From contig CM036250.1 in assembly GCA_020698575.1 (NCBI GenBank), positions 24,130,000-24,193,999 on the forward strand: a stretch of DNA of 64,000 bases, in the 5' to 3' direction. Shown in pieces: positions 1-41,369 of this stretch (its first letter is position 1; each line of letters starts with the position of its first letter). This stretch comes from Bostrychus sinensis. Its lineage: Eukaryota; Chordata; Actinopteri; Gobiiformes; Eleotridae. The position numbers and the translations under genes are program-made. Below the pieces are notes generated by a model. It had not been told where the DNA came from. It made no database searches and saw only the letters and a program-made list of their open reading frames with translations.

Positions 1-84
1 GTCCCCTATTTATTATTTATTACTATTTATTTATTTATAATTTTTTTAACCATATTATAATGTTGGTTGCACCTCAAAACCATA

Positions 85-2037
85 CCTGGGGCCAGATTTA
101 TCAAAGGTTTGCGTGCATGGTAAATTAATAAGACATGCTAAAATTGGAGCAAACCCAGGCGCAGCTGAGTTTAGCGTCTCTCACAGGAGCTGAAGGAACG
201 CAGTGCAGATTTTGCTCCGGTGACGCAATGAATATGTAAAACCAGGCGTTCTCGCCAGGACACGCAAACTTTAAGGCTTGGAAACTACAAAAGAAGTCGC
301 TTTGTGGCTGTTGTTTGATTTATAAATAAGCTAAATCTGTGTGAAAATTTAGCACGTTGGAGGAGCAGGTGCAAAAGTTTTGTGGAGGAAAGAGTGCAGT
401 TTTAGGGGGTGTTGAAAAGAAGTTAAAATGCTTTAAAAGGGCTCATTTACAAAGACACAGGTAATGTGTTGATTTGAAGACAGAGGAAACAAAGAAACAG
501 ACTTTACCTGCAACACTTCCCTGAACTTCAGCCTTTTATAGCTCCTGTCTCTGGGCTTTCAGTTTGTTTCACGTAGGCTACTTTAAAATCCTTATGGTGA
601 CGATTAAGCAGTCTTTATGATGACAGTGTCTGTCCTGTTGTGTTTATCCCTCACCATGCCTGCTGCAACGCTTGATTGACAGCTGCCCACAGTGGATTGA
701 GGCTGCGCTGCTGTTTAACATATGACCGAAGAACATCGAAAAATTTTTATCACGTGTCACCACATTTAGCCTACTTGCTACATTTTATGTGTTTGAAGGG
801 TTACTGGCTCTGACAGACAGTGAATAGGACTTTACATTTTCTCTGTATCTCCACTTGTCTCACACAGAGGGGGACTAACATCATGTGACCGTGGTCTGTG
901 CCAGAATCGTATGAGACAAGCATCTAACAAGGACAGACTCCACGAAGTTAATAGAAGAAAGTGAAACGCATTGCAATGAAATTATTATTCCTCAAAGACA
1001 ACTACAGTCAGCGTTGTCCTGTTCCTGTAATTAGGCTGGACTCTCATATTGACTTTTACGTGGCATCACTGTAGGAAAAGATGCAGTCGGAGCTTGCTGA
1101 CCAGTGTTGCTCTCTTTATTGGTGCGCAGGGCTCTCAAGTTTTGATCCGGGCTTGGCGTGAGATTTTTTGCGTGGGGGGGGGGGGCAATATATTATGTCA
1201 TTATTAAATAATAAAAATGTATATATCCTAAGTAAATTTATTTAACCAAACTGAATTTGAACATATCTTTTCTAACATGACAATTAGTAATATGTTTTAA
1301 AACGCTTTATTTATTTGTCCATAAATGGCTTTACAGTGCTCTGAGTCTGTCCCTCTCTCGTGTCTTTGCGGTGGTTTTCTGTTCACCTTGCACGCACATG
1401 ACCCACTGTAGGTCCAGTTTATCCATCTTATGCTGGAGCGCGATAGACCCATGTCCCCCTGTCCCACACTGCACACTACCACAGGCCTAACCAGAGCCTG
1501 GGACACTCTGAAGCCCACCTGTCTTTAGTTTGTTTAGGTTTAGCACTGTACATTTAAACAGAACAAACCTGGGACGCTCTGCTCGCTGCAGTGTGCCGCT
1601 GATTCACATGACAGCACGGGACACAGAGCGGGGCAGAGAGAGAGGTGGGTCAGAGCATGAACTGAGTGAAGAGGTAGCTGCTCCTGATGCGCTGAGTGAA
1701 AATAAGTCGCCCCAAACATGAGAACTCGTTCACATTCGCGTTGCTTGCGTTTACATTTAGGTCTAATTCCCGTCCAATAATAGGACTTTTTTCAGCGTGA
1801 GAAATGCGAGGTGTGGCATGTGAGCTTCTGAGAGAGGTGAAATGCGTGTGTCTCACGGTGAATGCGTGAGACTTGAGAGCCCTGTTGGTGCGTCTTATGC
1901 TCACGCAAAATTCTCATTTCATATCAGATTTGCAGCAGCAATTACTTGCACAGTTTCTTTTAGTATATCACACTGCGACACGGCCACAAATAGCAAACGC
2001 TATTTTTCAATCGGCACTCACAATATATGGCCCCTGG
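85..2037. mobile_element. Putative DNA transposon with imperfect terminal inverted repeats
   Basis: The left end (85-100, beginning CCTGGGGCCAGATTTA) and the reverse complement of the right end (2022-2037, beginning CCAGGGGCCATATATT) match at about 13 of 16 positions, which suggests a DNA transposon. I see no transposase reading frame and no clear target-site duplication. A separate hAT-type element (1127-1884) sits inside it, so the uninterrupted length would be about 1.2 kb. The superfamily is not determined. The block may simply be two unrelated sequences with similar ends. Confidence 0.4.
1127..1884. mobile_element. Non-autonomous hAT-type transposon with perfect 8-bp target duplication
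   Basis: The element begins CAGGGCTCTCAAGT and ends with the exact complement, ACTTGAGAGCCCTG. The similarity extends inward with shared GCGTGAGA-type segments. It is flanked by identical 8-bp direct repeats TTGGTGCG (1119-1126 and 1885-1892). An 8-bp duplication with CAGGG-type ends is the hallmark of hAT transposons. The element is 758 bp and contains no long open frame, so it is non-autonomous. It includes a G-run near 1172-1185. Confidence 0.85.
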
Positions 2038-3933
2038 AGTAGTATTTTGTATCATTCACACGTTTGAGTAATCCTGTTTGCTGAGCCCGTCCTTCATGCA
2101 GAGCTGGAAAATGCTCGGTTTTACAGCTCTACATAGACACGTGAAACCAGGAAGTGCTCCTGCATGTTTCTAAAGCCCGTACACATTCACCGGAGTGTTT
2201 TTGTGAATTTCAGCTCTTAAATTGCTGTCTCTTTGTAGCAGCAAGCGCATTTATCTATCTGATATGTTGTTAATAGTTGTGCTAAATAGCTATTTTATGC
2301 TCTGTTCATTCCCCACCGTTACCTGCAGGGGGTCAGAGAAACTTAATCCATTTGCAATAATAACCAACAGAAATATTTTAAACAAAGAATATGAAATTTT
2401 GTGTTTATAATATTAATGCTATACAGTATACAGTATGTACAGAACAGTACATTTTTACATTTTACATTCTTTTTAACATATAAAGAACGTAATTTAACCA
2501 TTGACATGAATGTCCTCTCAAGACATGTGCTGTTATGTTCACTGATATCATTTATACAAATGCTGTTTCTGAAACTTCCAGTACTTGTAAAGTTACTATT
2601 GATCAGTTCTGGCTCCATCCACACATGACCTTGTTCAGGCAAAATGCAGGAAGGCTAATAAGTCTGTGGGGCTTTAGAGATGTCAAACCATGCAAGGAAG
2701 GGGGATATTTCCTGTCAAAACATTTAAAATTGGGTCAGATCACAGATAACCATGCATCATTATCAACTTTGCATAGGGCCAGAATCCTTTATAATGCGTT
2801 TCCAAGATGTGTGCTAGAGTGCTAGATAATGCTGTACAGTTGTGTGTTCTGTTCAACATTCACTGCTTCCACTACTAAAGGTTACTTCAAAGAGTACTTC
2901 AAACGTTGGCTCAAATCCATTGTTAAGAAGAAATCTAGTTTGTTTCTTGGATCAGGCAAAATATAGTTTTATTGAAGCTTTCTAATTGTGTAAATTTACA
3001 AGAACCAAAGTCATGCACCAGTTAGCACCACTGGCTTAAAGTAGTAATTCTTTTGTAGTATCTGGCCACACAGTGTTCAAACATGGCAACCACATTTCAA
3101 ACAGCGAAGAAGAGAGAGACTTGTGAAGGCTCCCTACCTTTTAATCCCTGTCTGAGCATTTGCCAGACCAGCAACCACCAAGGACTGTCTATCCATCCAA
3201 CTCCCCATGTATACAACCTCACACACCACTGCACACACTGGGACCAGCACCATTAGTTAGACAAGGACTAAACCCCAGTATAATGACTCTAGCCAGGCGA
3301 AAGGTGAAAAAAATGGATTGGAGAAAAGGGGAAGGAAGGCTGCATGGGAGAGGAGACAAGTCAAGGCAAAGCACAGAACACTTAGGGAATAGCCAGTGTC
3401 TGACTCATGACTTATCTTTTTTTGCTCTCTTCTAGTGACATTTAAGCATCCCCCTAGCTAGTTGAGCAACTTTATGTGACTACAGTATATGCGTAACTAT
3501 TCACTCCCCTTGGCTATTGGTTAATCCACATCAAGTTGGGGCTAGCATTTTATTTAAATGACTGTCAGGACTGCAAGAAAAGCTCAGCAGTAGAGCGATA
3601 CATGAGTCCAAATGGGGGACAAACTTACTTGGTTGGTGACCTAGAAAAGTTTTTATACAGTTGGAGACTTCAGCTTAGCAAAGAGTGTCTGTCACTACAG
3701 GAAATGTTTTGCATTTTTTGGTAACAAAGGAAAAAGTCAAAATATTAAAGGATTTCAACACAAGTTAACATTTTATACCCAATTTAATAATCAACTGCAG
3801 GTGACTATGGGGTCTCTGTAGGAGCTGTCAGTGAGAAATGGCCTCACTGACCTGAAATGAAGAAGTGATAGTTCTTGAATTATTATTTAAAATATATATA
3901 TTTCTACTTAATATTTAAAGACTTGCTTATTTG

Positions 3934-4095
3934 GGGCAGCAGTAGGTCAGTCGGTAAAGACATTCACCCATTAATCCAAAGGTTGGTGGATTGAGTCCCA
4001 CTACCAGCATTGCAAACTGTTGTTGTGTCCTTGGGCAAGACAATTCACCTCACTTGGTAGAGTACATAACATGTACAGGATGGGCCTGGGTTTGA
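3934..4095 (+). repeat. tRNA-derived SINE-like repeat
   Basis: The 5' part resembles a tRNA gene: an A-box-like segment (TAGGTCAGTCGGTAAAG) followed about 35 bases later by a B-box-like GGTGGATTGAGTCC. Next comes a non-tRNA body containing TTGTGTCCTTGGGCAAGAC, a phrase I know from many fish SINEs. The tRNA part does not form a clean cloverleaf, so it is not called as a tRNA gene. Confidence 0.6.
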
Positions 4096-4711
4096 TTCTG
4101 AGCATTCACCAGTCTAACACCTTTCATTTCCTGTCTGTCCAACAACATAAAAACAAAAAAATTATAAGCAGCACAAAGGAACATTTCAATGTGACTGTGC
4201 TTGTGCCTTTTAACTCGTCTTAACTGTGTTTTTTGGCCAGTAGTCCTGGTGATGTGTCCTAACCTGCCTCACGCATTCATCTTCATCACATCTATCTTAG
4301 AGAATACAAAACCCAAATGTCAATAGAACTAGTTGTAATGTAATGTAAAGTCATAATATTGGGATATGTTGAGCCAAGCCTGCTCTCATCTCCTGGCACT
4401 GGTCCAGCTGTGCACACTGCTTAACCCTGAGCGTCTGAGTCAGAGCGCTGCTTGACAACACAGCAGTCTGACTCATGCCCCCTGCAGTCACTCTCAGATC
4501 TGCCTTTCAAAGATCCTCATGACACATCCACAAACCTATTATCAGAGCATCAATTTACCGAGGACTCACTCAGAGGAGAGGCGTGTGTGTTACAGTATCT
4601 GGAGGCGATAGGTGCATCACCGGGGTCACCAGACGACTTTTCTCTAGAGCAATGTTTTATAGTCTGTTATAAAAACTGTGCTGCTCTGTCACCAATTGTA
4701 TTATAGTGAAG

Positions 4712-4920
4712 AAATTAAGGTTAAGGTATACTTTATTGTCTCCACAGGGAAATTTGTTCAGTGCATTTGACCCATCCGTTAATGCCACTGGGGCAACCTG
4801 TCAGGAACATTGGGGACCACAGTGCAGCCCCTGTAGTAACTCTTTTCCAGATCTTGAGCCAGTATCTTAGTGAGGAGTATCTAGCTGGAGGATTAGCCTA
4901 TGCATGTTTTTATGTTGCAT
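4712..4920 (+). repeat. Interspersed repeat, ACTTTATTGTCTCCACA family
   Basis: This segment starts with ACTTTATTGTCTCCACAGGG and continues through GATCTTGAGCCAG and a GCTGGAGGATTAGCCTAT segment. A second copy lies at 21,910-22,065, with the same order of landmarks. Two independent copies in one window show it is a dispersed repeat. Class not determined; it may be a LINE 3' end. Confidence 0.6.
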
Positions 4921-5439
4921 TACATACGAACAGATTTTGTAAAACACAAGGTCATAGTAAAATATTTTAGAAAAATCCCTCTATGGTGGATAATCTCCCT
5001 GTCCTGTTTGTGTTCTCGCCAGGCACTCTAACTTTCTCCAACTGTCCAAAGCTATACAGTACATGTGTTAGATGATTTCATTATGACTTTGACTGAGTGA
5101 TTGTCAGTCAGTGTGTGTATCTAAGCCCTGCAACTAACTGGCCATTGTCCTAGGACAGTGTACCCTACCTAAGGCCAGACTAGAAACTTTTAAGTATATG
5201 TACAAATAAAACCCTCTTTTCTCCAGTAGCCTATTTTAGCACACACACAAAACAGACTGGACAGTCATGGCAGAATTGTAATTCAGTGTGTGTGTCTTTT
5301 TCCATCAAACCAAGCAGATCAGATTGACTTATTTTCCCACTCACATCCTCATAAAGATATTGAGGTGAGATTTTTGCTGGTACACTTTCCCACTTGTCCC
5401 ACTACACCTCCTGAAATTACCCAAAGGGCGATAGCGTAA

Positions 5440-5800
5440 TGCTCTTGTTGAATCCTAATTGCAGATTGTGTCGGCCGGCGTTGTTGTATGTGTGGCTAAC
5501 TTCCTTCCCCACTAAGCGATCCCGTCACCCTAGAGGGAGTCATCCGTGATATGGCTTTTATGGACCGTTACAAAGCCGACTCTCTCTTCCTGGAACAGTA
5601 TTGGTATCTTTTTGATCAAATTGTGCCCCACTCTGCACTAATACGCTTCCTATGAATTGTGGGCTAATTGTGTCGTTAGAGTGTGTGTCCGTCCATCTCG
5701 TCTTGATTGATTGTTGTCATCTCGGAGGATTATTGAGTTAGCGGTGAACGTGATAGGCTCACTACAGCAGCATCTCAGTGCAGAGAGTGTTCGCCGATGG
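5440..5800. promoter_or_regulatory. Candidate conserved non-coding element, nkain4 intron 1
   Basis: This block has high sequence complexity, no microsatellite, CpG content above its surroundings, and no match to any repeat family seen elsewhere in the window. It carries homeodomain-like cores (CTAATTG, GATTGATTG). No long reading frame. The inference that it is an intronic enhancer rests only on composition. Confidence 0.3.
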
Positions 5801-5951
5801 GCATTTGCACAGCCATATATTTCTTTAATGCAATGACTGGGAGAAATATGGGCACAAAACTGTGTATAAATATGTAAGTATGTATACTTTACAAAGAATT
5901 TAAGTGTAAATTTGTGTATACAATTTTTTTTGTTTTGTTTTTTTGTTTTTG

Positions 5952-6090
5952 CTGAAGCCTATCCCAGCAACTATGGGCCTTAGGCAGGGCACACCCTGAA
6001 CAGTGAACAGCTAGTCACAGGGCTGACACAGATACATACACTGACAGACAACCATGTACTCTCACATTCATTCACTAATTGTCACTTAGA
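5952..6090 (-). repeat. L2-like LINE 3' tail
   Basis: Read on the - strand it has the order typical of teleost L2/Maui 3' ends: GAATG...GTTGTCTGTCAGTG..., then CCCTG, then a GTGTGCCCTGCCT segment, ending GGGATAGGCTTCAGC. The same tail appears at about 11,020, 22,262, 22,450, 41,040 and 60,840, in both orientations. Confidence 0.65.
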
Positions 6091-6446
6091 TTAAGGACAG
6101 GTTTTTCTGCTGTTACCAAAATAATTAAAACATTTTTCTTTTACCCCAGCATTGAAAAAGAGTAATACTAATATTTTTAAGATTTAATTTTGTTATCAAG
6201 TTGTCAAGTTGCAGAAAATGCAGCTATTGTTAGATAGTACCCTGAAGTCATCATTTGCATTTATCTTGAACAAAAGAAAAAATAGTTTATTCCTCAGTCT
6301 CACAAGCTTTAATAGAAAAGGATAAAACTGGATTCTGAGGAAAGGCATAAACAGATTTAATAAAACAGGATAGAATGAAATTATATGGTTTTAACAAGTA
6401 TAAATCTATTGGCAATAATTTACCTCAAAATACAGTATGTACAGTT

Positions 6447-6560
6447 AGGGGTGCACAGTGGCAGAGCGGTTAGCACTTGTGGGTTTGTTCTCTGCGCTGG
6501 TCGACACATTTTCTCTCTCTGCATGTTACTATGGGTTCTCTCATGAAAGACATCCAGACT
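6447..6560 (+). repeat. tRNA-headed SINE or L2-associated repeat fragment
   Basis: The phrase GTGGCAGAGCGGTTAGCACT is the tRNA-like head found in a very common fish repeat, followed by a degraded GCATGTTACTATGGGTTCTC part. A better preserved copy in the opposite orientation lies at 22,075-22,215. Confidence 0.5.
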
Positions 6561-6789
6561 CTAACCTTGTAGAAGTACCCCCAGTCTCCTTAGACAAAGC
6601 CAGGCAGCCCCTCATCTGGTCTGGCATTACTGTGTGAGTTTTATTGAGCTCTCAAACCATGACCCAGAGCCGTCAGAAAGATGTATGACTCTTGACTTTT
6701 CTTATTTCCTCCAGCCTTGTCTTTTTCCAGGGCAGACACAAAGGGTGATAACTGGAAGGGAGCTAGGTCATTCTCTGTTAGTATACAGC

Positions 6790-6838
6790 AGTCAGGTATA
6801 ACATTATGACCACCTGCATTATTGGTGGTCATAATGAT
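6790..6838. mobile_element. Tc1-like transposon end relic
   Basis: Two inverted copies of the Tc1-type terminus (TAACATTATGACCACCT and AGGTGGTCATAATG-like) lie only about 10 bases apart. The whole interior has been lost. The same end is found in the larger Tc1 relic at 39,876-40,239. Confidence 0.6.
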
Positions 6839-7053
6839 CCATGAGAATTTGGCCTTTCTAAAACACGCTCAAATCCTTATGATTACCATTTTTTTCACAC
6901 ATGTTTGATGTTTGGACTTGACTATATCTTGTCCATAAAGTTATTGCTCTGTGCTGTTTTAATTTGCGCTTTTTGATCACCTCACTCTCTGGTCACTTTT
7001 TTTTTTCCTAACATTGTCATTATATTAAAAAAATAGCAGTCTCGGCTGTTTAC

Positions 7054-7056
<3 letters not shown>

Positions 7057-7114
<58 letters not shown>

Positions 7115-7133
7115 GTGTGTGTGTGTGTGTGTG
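7057..7133. repeat. (GT)n microsatellite
   Basis: An almost pure GT array of 77 bases with one C interruption at 7110. Confidence 0.98.
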
Positions 7134-8268
7134 CTTGCTGGTGCATTCCTATCATCGCGGTAGAGACAAGATTTCTCCTCTCCTCATCTATCTTGTAGCG
7201 CTTGGCTGGAAATGACATGTCGACACACAACAAAACATTGCTTGACATACGCCTGCCTAGACCCAGACGAAGAATTGGATTGGCAATAGAATTCTAATTA
7301 AATGACTTTGCTGCTTGCTCCCCAAATATAATAATAATTGAGGTGATGCAAATAGGTAATAACAGTCTTAAGCATTCAAATTGCACTGTTTGGCTTTTTG
7401 CAAATGCATGAAATGAAAATGAAATGTGCTAGCGACGACTTAATAAAAAGGACTTAAGGGCATTTCAATATTCAGCTTGTAATATTCATCAGGTTTCCTT
7501 TGCTTCCCATTTTTTTTGTTGATATCATAAGTTTTTTTTTCTTTGCTATTTATTTGTGTAAGTAGACATAGCCAGCCCTAATATACACACTTTTTCTGAC
7601 TTTCTTTGGCATCCAAAATTTCACCAGCCAATGGGAGCATTCCTTGAGTGTGCCAGCATATGAAATCATTAATAATAAAGCCTAGATGACAGCCTAAAGG
7701 TCTTATTATTCCTGTATGCTATTAAATTATTGAACTATTTTTCTCAAATCCAAGTAAACAAATGGCATACCTTCTGAAGTATGTACTTACTAAAGTGCTT
7801 AGACTTAGTCTGCTTTAGAAAAAAATAGGAATTTGCCCATTGTGCACATTGTGTTCTGATTTCAATAAAAACCTAAGCTCACTGTGATGGTATTATTAAA
7901 GTGTGCCTTTGCCTCTCGTAAAGCTCTCACAATGTTCTCAAGGCCATTGGCATAAACTGTGGAATTAGCTTGTCTTTGGCTCAGTATGGGTAATTGACGT
8001 ATTTGTCATTGTTTATTATTAAAACTTCCACCTCTGACTGCTCTCACAATAAAAGTCAATATTCTTGACCTGTTCATGTTGCTCTTTTCAAGTTTGCCGA
8101 CATTGTCCACAATAAACTCTGAGTGATGCGTGAACCTGGCACCAGTGGGTATAAATAAGAACTGCCAGTATTGTGGCGCAATCCCACAACATTCTTTCCA
8201 GATCACCGTCACTGCAGGAGGTGCCCACAATAAACATAAACCAAACTTTTTTTTCCTTTCCTTTTCAG

Positions 8269-39110
<30,842 letters not shown>

Positions 39111-39875
39111 ATGATTGGACGACACCAAGGATGTGATGCAGCAAATTCTCCCACACATTATCCTGCTTTGGCACTCCCTATATTTTTTTTGTTTGTTTTG
39201 TTTTAGGTTATTTTGAACATCATATTTTGCTCAAGAAAAGACCCACATTTTTCTCATATTTTCACTCATTTTGAGGAGCTATGCATAAGGCTAAGGATTG
39301 TAGGTCTAACAAGTCTTTCATTTGCACAAGTATTGTTCATTTCACTAGTATATTTGCTACTGTGAGCTGCCCAGCATTCCCAGTCTGTGGCTCTGTGTCT
39401 TAGAGGTCTCTGAGCCTATATTGTTATTGCTGGTTCAGATCTTGGCTGTGGGGCTGATTACAGTTCAGTTTGCGGATTGAGCTATTGTGCACTGCCTGTT
39501 TACTTTAGGCCCAGAATTTTAAACAGAGGACCTGGAACAAAAGAACCAAACCTAGGGGTTTGTCATAAATGTCAGAAATAGAAAAATGTAAATAATGAAG
39601 CAAGAAAAAGAGAGGGGATTAGCTTGAATGCAAAGAATTAGTGTTCAGATAGAATGGCATGTTAGTCTGATTTTATTTCTGGAGTTTTTTTATTTCAAAC
39701 AGCAGTATTTCTGAACCTTTTGTTCTAGACAGCTTTGTTTTCACTGTGACTTTTTATCTGCCAACTACTGACTAATCTAGCTGACAGGAATAGAGCATTA
39801 CTAAAGGTTACACAGCATATTTATAACTTCAAGAAGCATAAGATATTTTTATTGTCCACAGTACTATTCACTCAA

Positions 39876-40239
39876 CAATCAGGCATAATCTATACATCAT
39901 AATCTAACACATCACACACAACTTGCCGTCCAAGTTGATGAGTGAGATGCAGCAAAAATGGGCCAAATCTGCAGCTTGTGGGGTGTTCTCGGTCTTCTGT
40001 GGTCAGTATCTATCAAAAGTGGTCCAAGCAAGGAACAGTGGTAAGCTGGCGACAGATGATGCACATGGGGAGTGAAGGCTGACCCGTGCGGTCCGATCCA
40101 ACAGACAGGTTACTGTAGCTCAAATTGCTGCCGAAGTTAACGCTGGTTTGGACAGAATCAGAATACACAGTGAATCACAGTTTGTTGTTTATCGGATTGC
40201 ATATTAGGCAGGTGGTCATAATGTTATTCCTGATCGGTG
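39876..40239 (+). mobile_element. Internally deleted Tc1-like transposon relic in the nkain4 3' UTR
   Basis: The left end ACAATCAGGCATAATC and the right end AGGTGGTCATAATGTTATTC then CTGATCGGTG are the inverted Tc1-type termini. The interior encodes a decayed transposase N-terminal piece; recognisable fragments are TATCTATCAAAAGTGGTCCA, GTGGTAAGCTGGCGACAG and CAAATTGCTGCCGAAGTTAA. In-frame stops and large deletions show it is dead. The ends match the small relic at 6,790-6,838. Confidence 0.8.
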
Positions 40240-40999
40240 CGCAAAGCTGATTGGAGTCACTACCGCAGCTTTAACTATTGGTTCATTTATAGCATGTATT
40301 ATACAAAGTTTGTGTGTATGGCTATCGGGAGGAATTAACTGGATGTCAGTCAAAGTATCATAGATATTTACACACACGCATAAACTTATTAGAAGCACTT
40401 TCTGTTTATGTATTGACAAGTCCCCAATCCACGTTGCCTTCCTGTTTTGTTACTCTTTACTGCCCTCTGCAGTTAAAAGTGTTCAAGTACAAGCTGTAAG
40501 GCCGCTCTTCTACAGACCTATTTTCTTGCTTTGTACAAAAAATATGTTGTTTACTGTTGAATGTAAATATTGATTTTTCTATAGCACAAATTACTTGGTT
40601 GCAGTATTTCTTTAGTGCTCTGGACATCACTGCCTGATATGCAGACTATATCCTGCAATGATTAAAATGATCATGTTGTCTGCTAGTGATCAGTTTCTCT
40701 TAACAGACTTATGCACTCTTGCAGTAGTGTATAGAAAGTTAAAAAACACAAAGCACCTCATAATGTATCAGACTATAGAAGCCAGTCTTCCTCTTGGTGC
40801 AATACAGCTTTTCATATTCTGGAAGTAGTTGGTTGTAAATGTGTGATTTCACTGAACAAAATCCACCTCTTTGTAGATAATTCTATGTCTTTGTATATGA
40901 TAAAAAACAGTTTTGTATTTTCGTTACTATTTGGTGTCTGTTTGTGTAAGCCTGTTTGTCCACTGTTGTACTTTGTGTTTATGTAAATAGCTGTTTGTT

Positions 41000-41005
41000 A
41001 ATAAA
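41000..41005 (+). terminator. nkain4: Poly(A) signal of nkain4
   Basis: AATAAA about 1.9 kb after the nkain4 stop, the last such signal before the convergent birc7 gene. Confidence 0.6.
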
Positions 41006-41039
41006 ATGATGTGGCTTTTAATCAGCATATTTTTAAATC

Positions 41040-41210
41040 TATGGGCCTACACTGTGGACAATGGCCACTTTGTTGCAGGGCTGTCACTCAGAGACATACA
41101 TTGACAGACAATCATTCACTCTCACAGTCATTTATTATGGATAATTCAGATTCACCAATTCACCTATACATGTATTCTACAGTCTTTTTTGGACGGTGGG
41201 AGGAGGGATC
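41040..41210 (-). repeat. L2-like LINE 3' region between nkain4 and birc7
   Basis: On the - strand it has a CCTCCCACCGTCC segment, then GAGAGTGAATGATTGTCTGT, CAATGTATGTCTCTGAGTGA and CAGCCCTG. It occupies nearly all the space between the two convergent genes. TTTATT at 41,131-41,136 (AATAAA on the - strand) could serve as a birc7 poly(A) signal. Confidence 0.65.
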
Positions 41211-41369
41211 CCATAATAATGATTACTCACATTGGCTTTGCTCAGTTATTTACTATAGAAAATTACAATCAAGCTCTAATGTATGAAATGATACAGTGTA
41301 TTATACAGTGGTAAATACAAAATCCATAGCCACTCTTTCAACACCTGCATAAGAAATGGAATTGCATCC

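Larger units (their letters stand above)
2038..8268. other. nkain4: Non-coding stretch, probably nkain4 intron 1
   Basis: I see no exon here. The missing first coding exon of nkain4 (expected to encode roughly 18 residues beginning Met-Gly and rich in Cys/Ser) was looked for upstream of 8,269 and not found, so the start codon probably lies before the window. The stretch holds a tRNA-derived SINE (3.93-4.09 kb), a short interspersed repeat (4.71-4.92 kb), an L2-like tail (5.95-6.09 kb), a Tc1 end relic (6.79-6.84 kb), an AC microsatellite (7.06-7.13 kb) and a complex repeat-free block at 5.44-5.80 kb. The remainder is AT-rich with no feature I can name. Confidence 0.6.
39111..41020 (+). other. 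nkain4: nkain4 3' untranslated region
   Basis: From the TAA at 39,108 to shortly after the poly(A) signal AATAAA at 41,000-41,005, which lies in a T/G-rich context (CTGTTTGTT just before it). About 1.9 kb in length. It contains a Tc1-like relic at 39,876-40,239. The end is inferred from the signal; an L2-like repeat begins about 20 bases beyond. Confidence 0.6.

Noticed and set aside
3934..4005. A genuine tRNA gene
   Set aside because: The A and B boxes are diverged, no clean cloverleaf, and the sequence continues into a SINE body.
5797..5870. ATGGGCATTTGC as nkain4 exon 1
   Set aside because: The Met-Gly-x-Cys start is suggestive, but the following residues (TAIYFFNAM) do not resemble NKAIN exon 1 and no donor with correct phase follows at the expected length.
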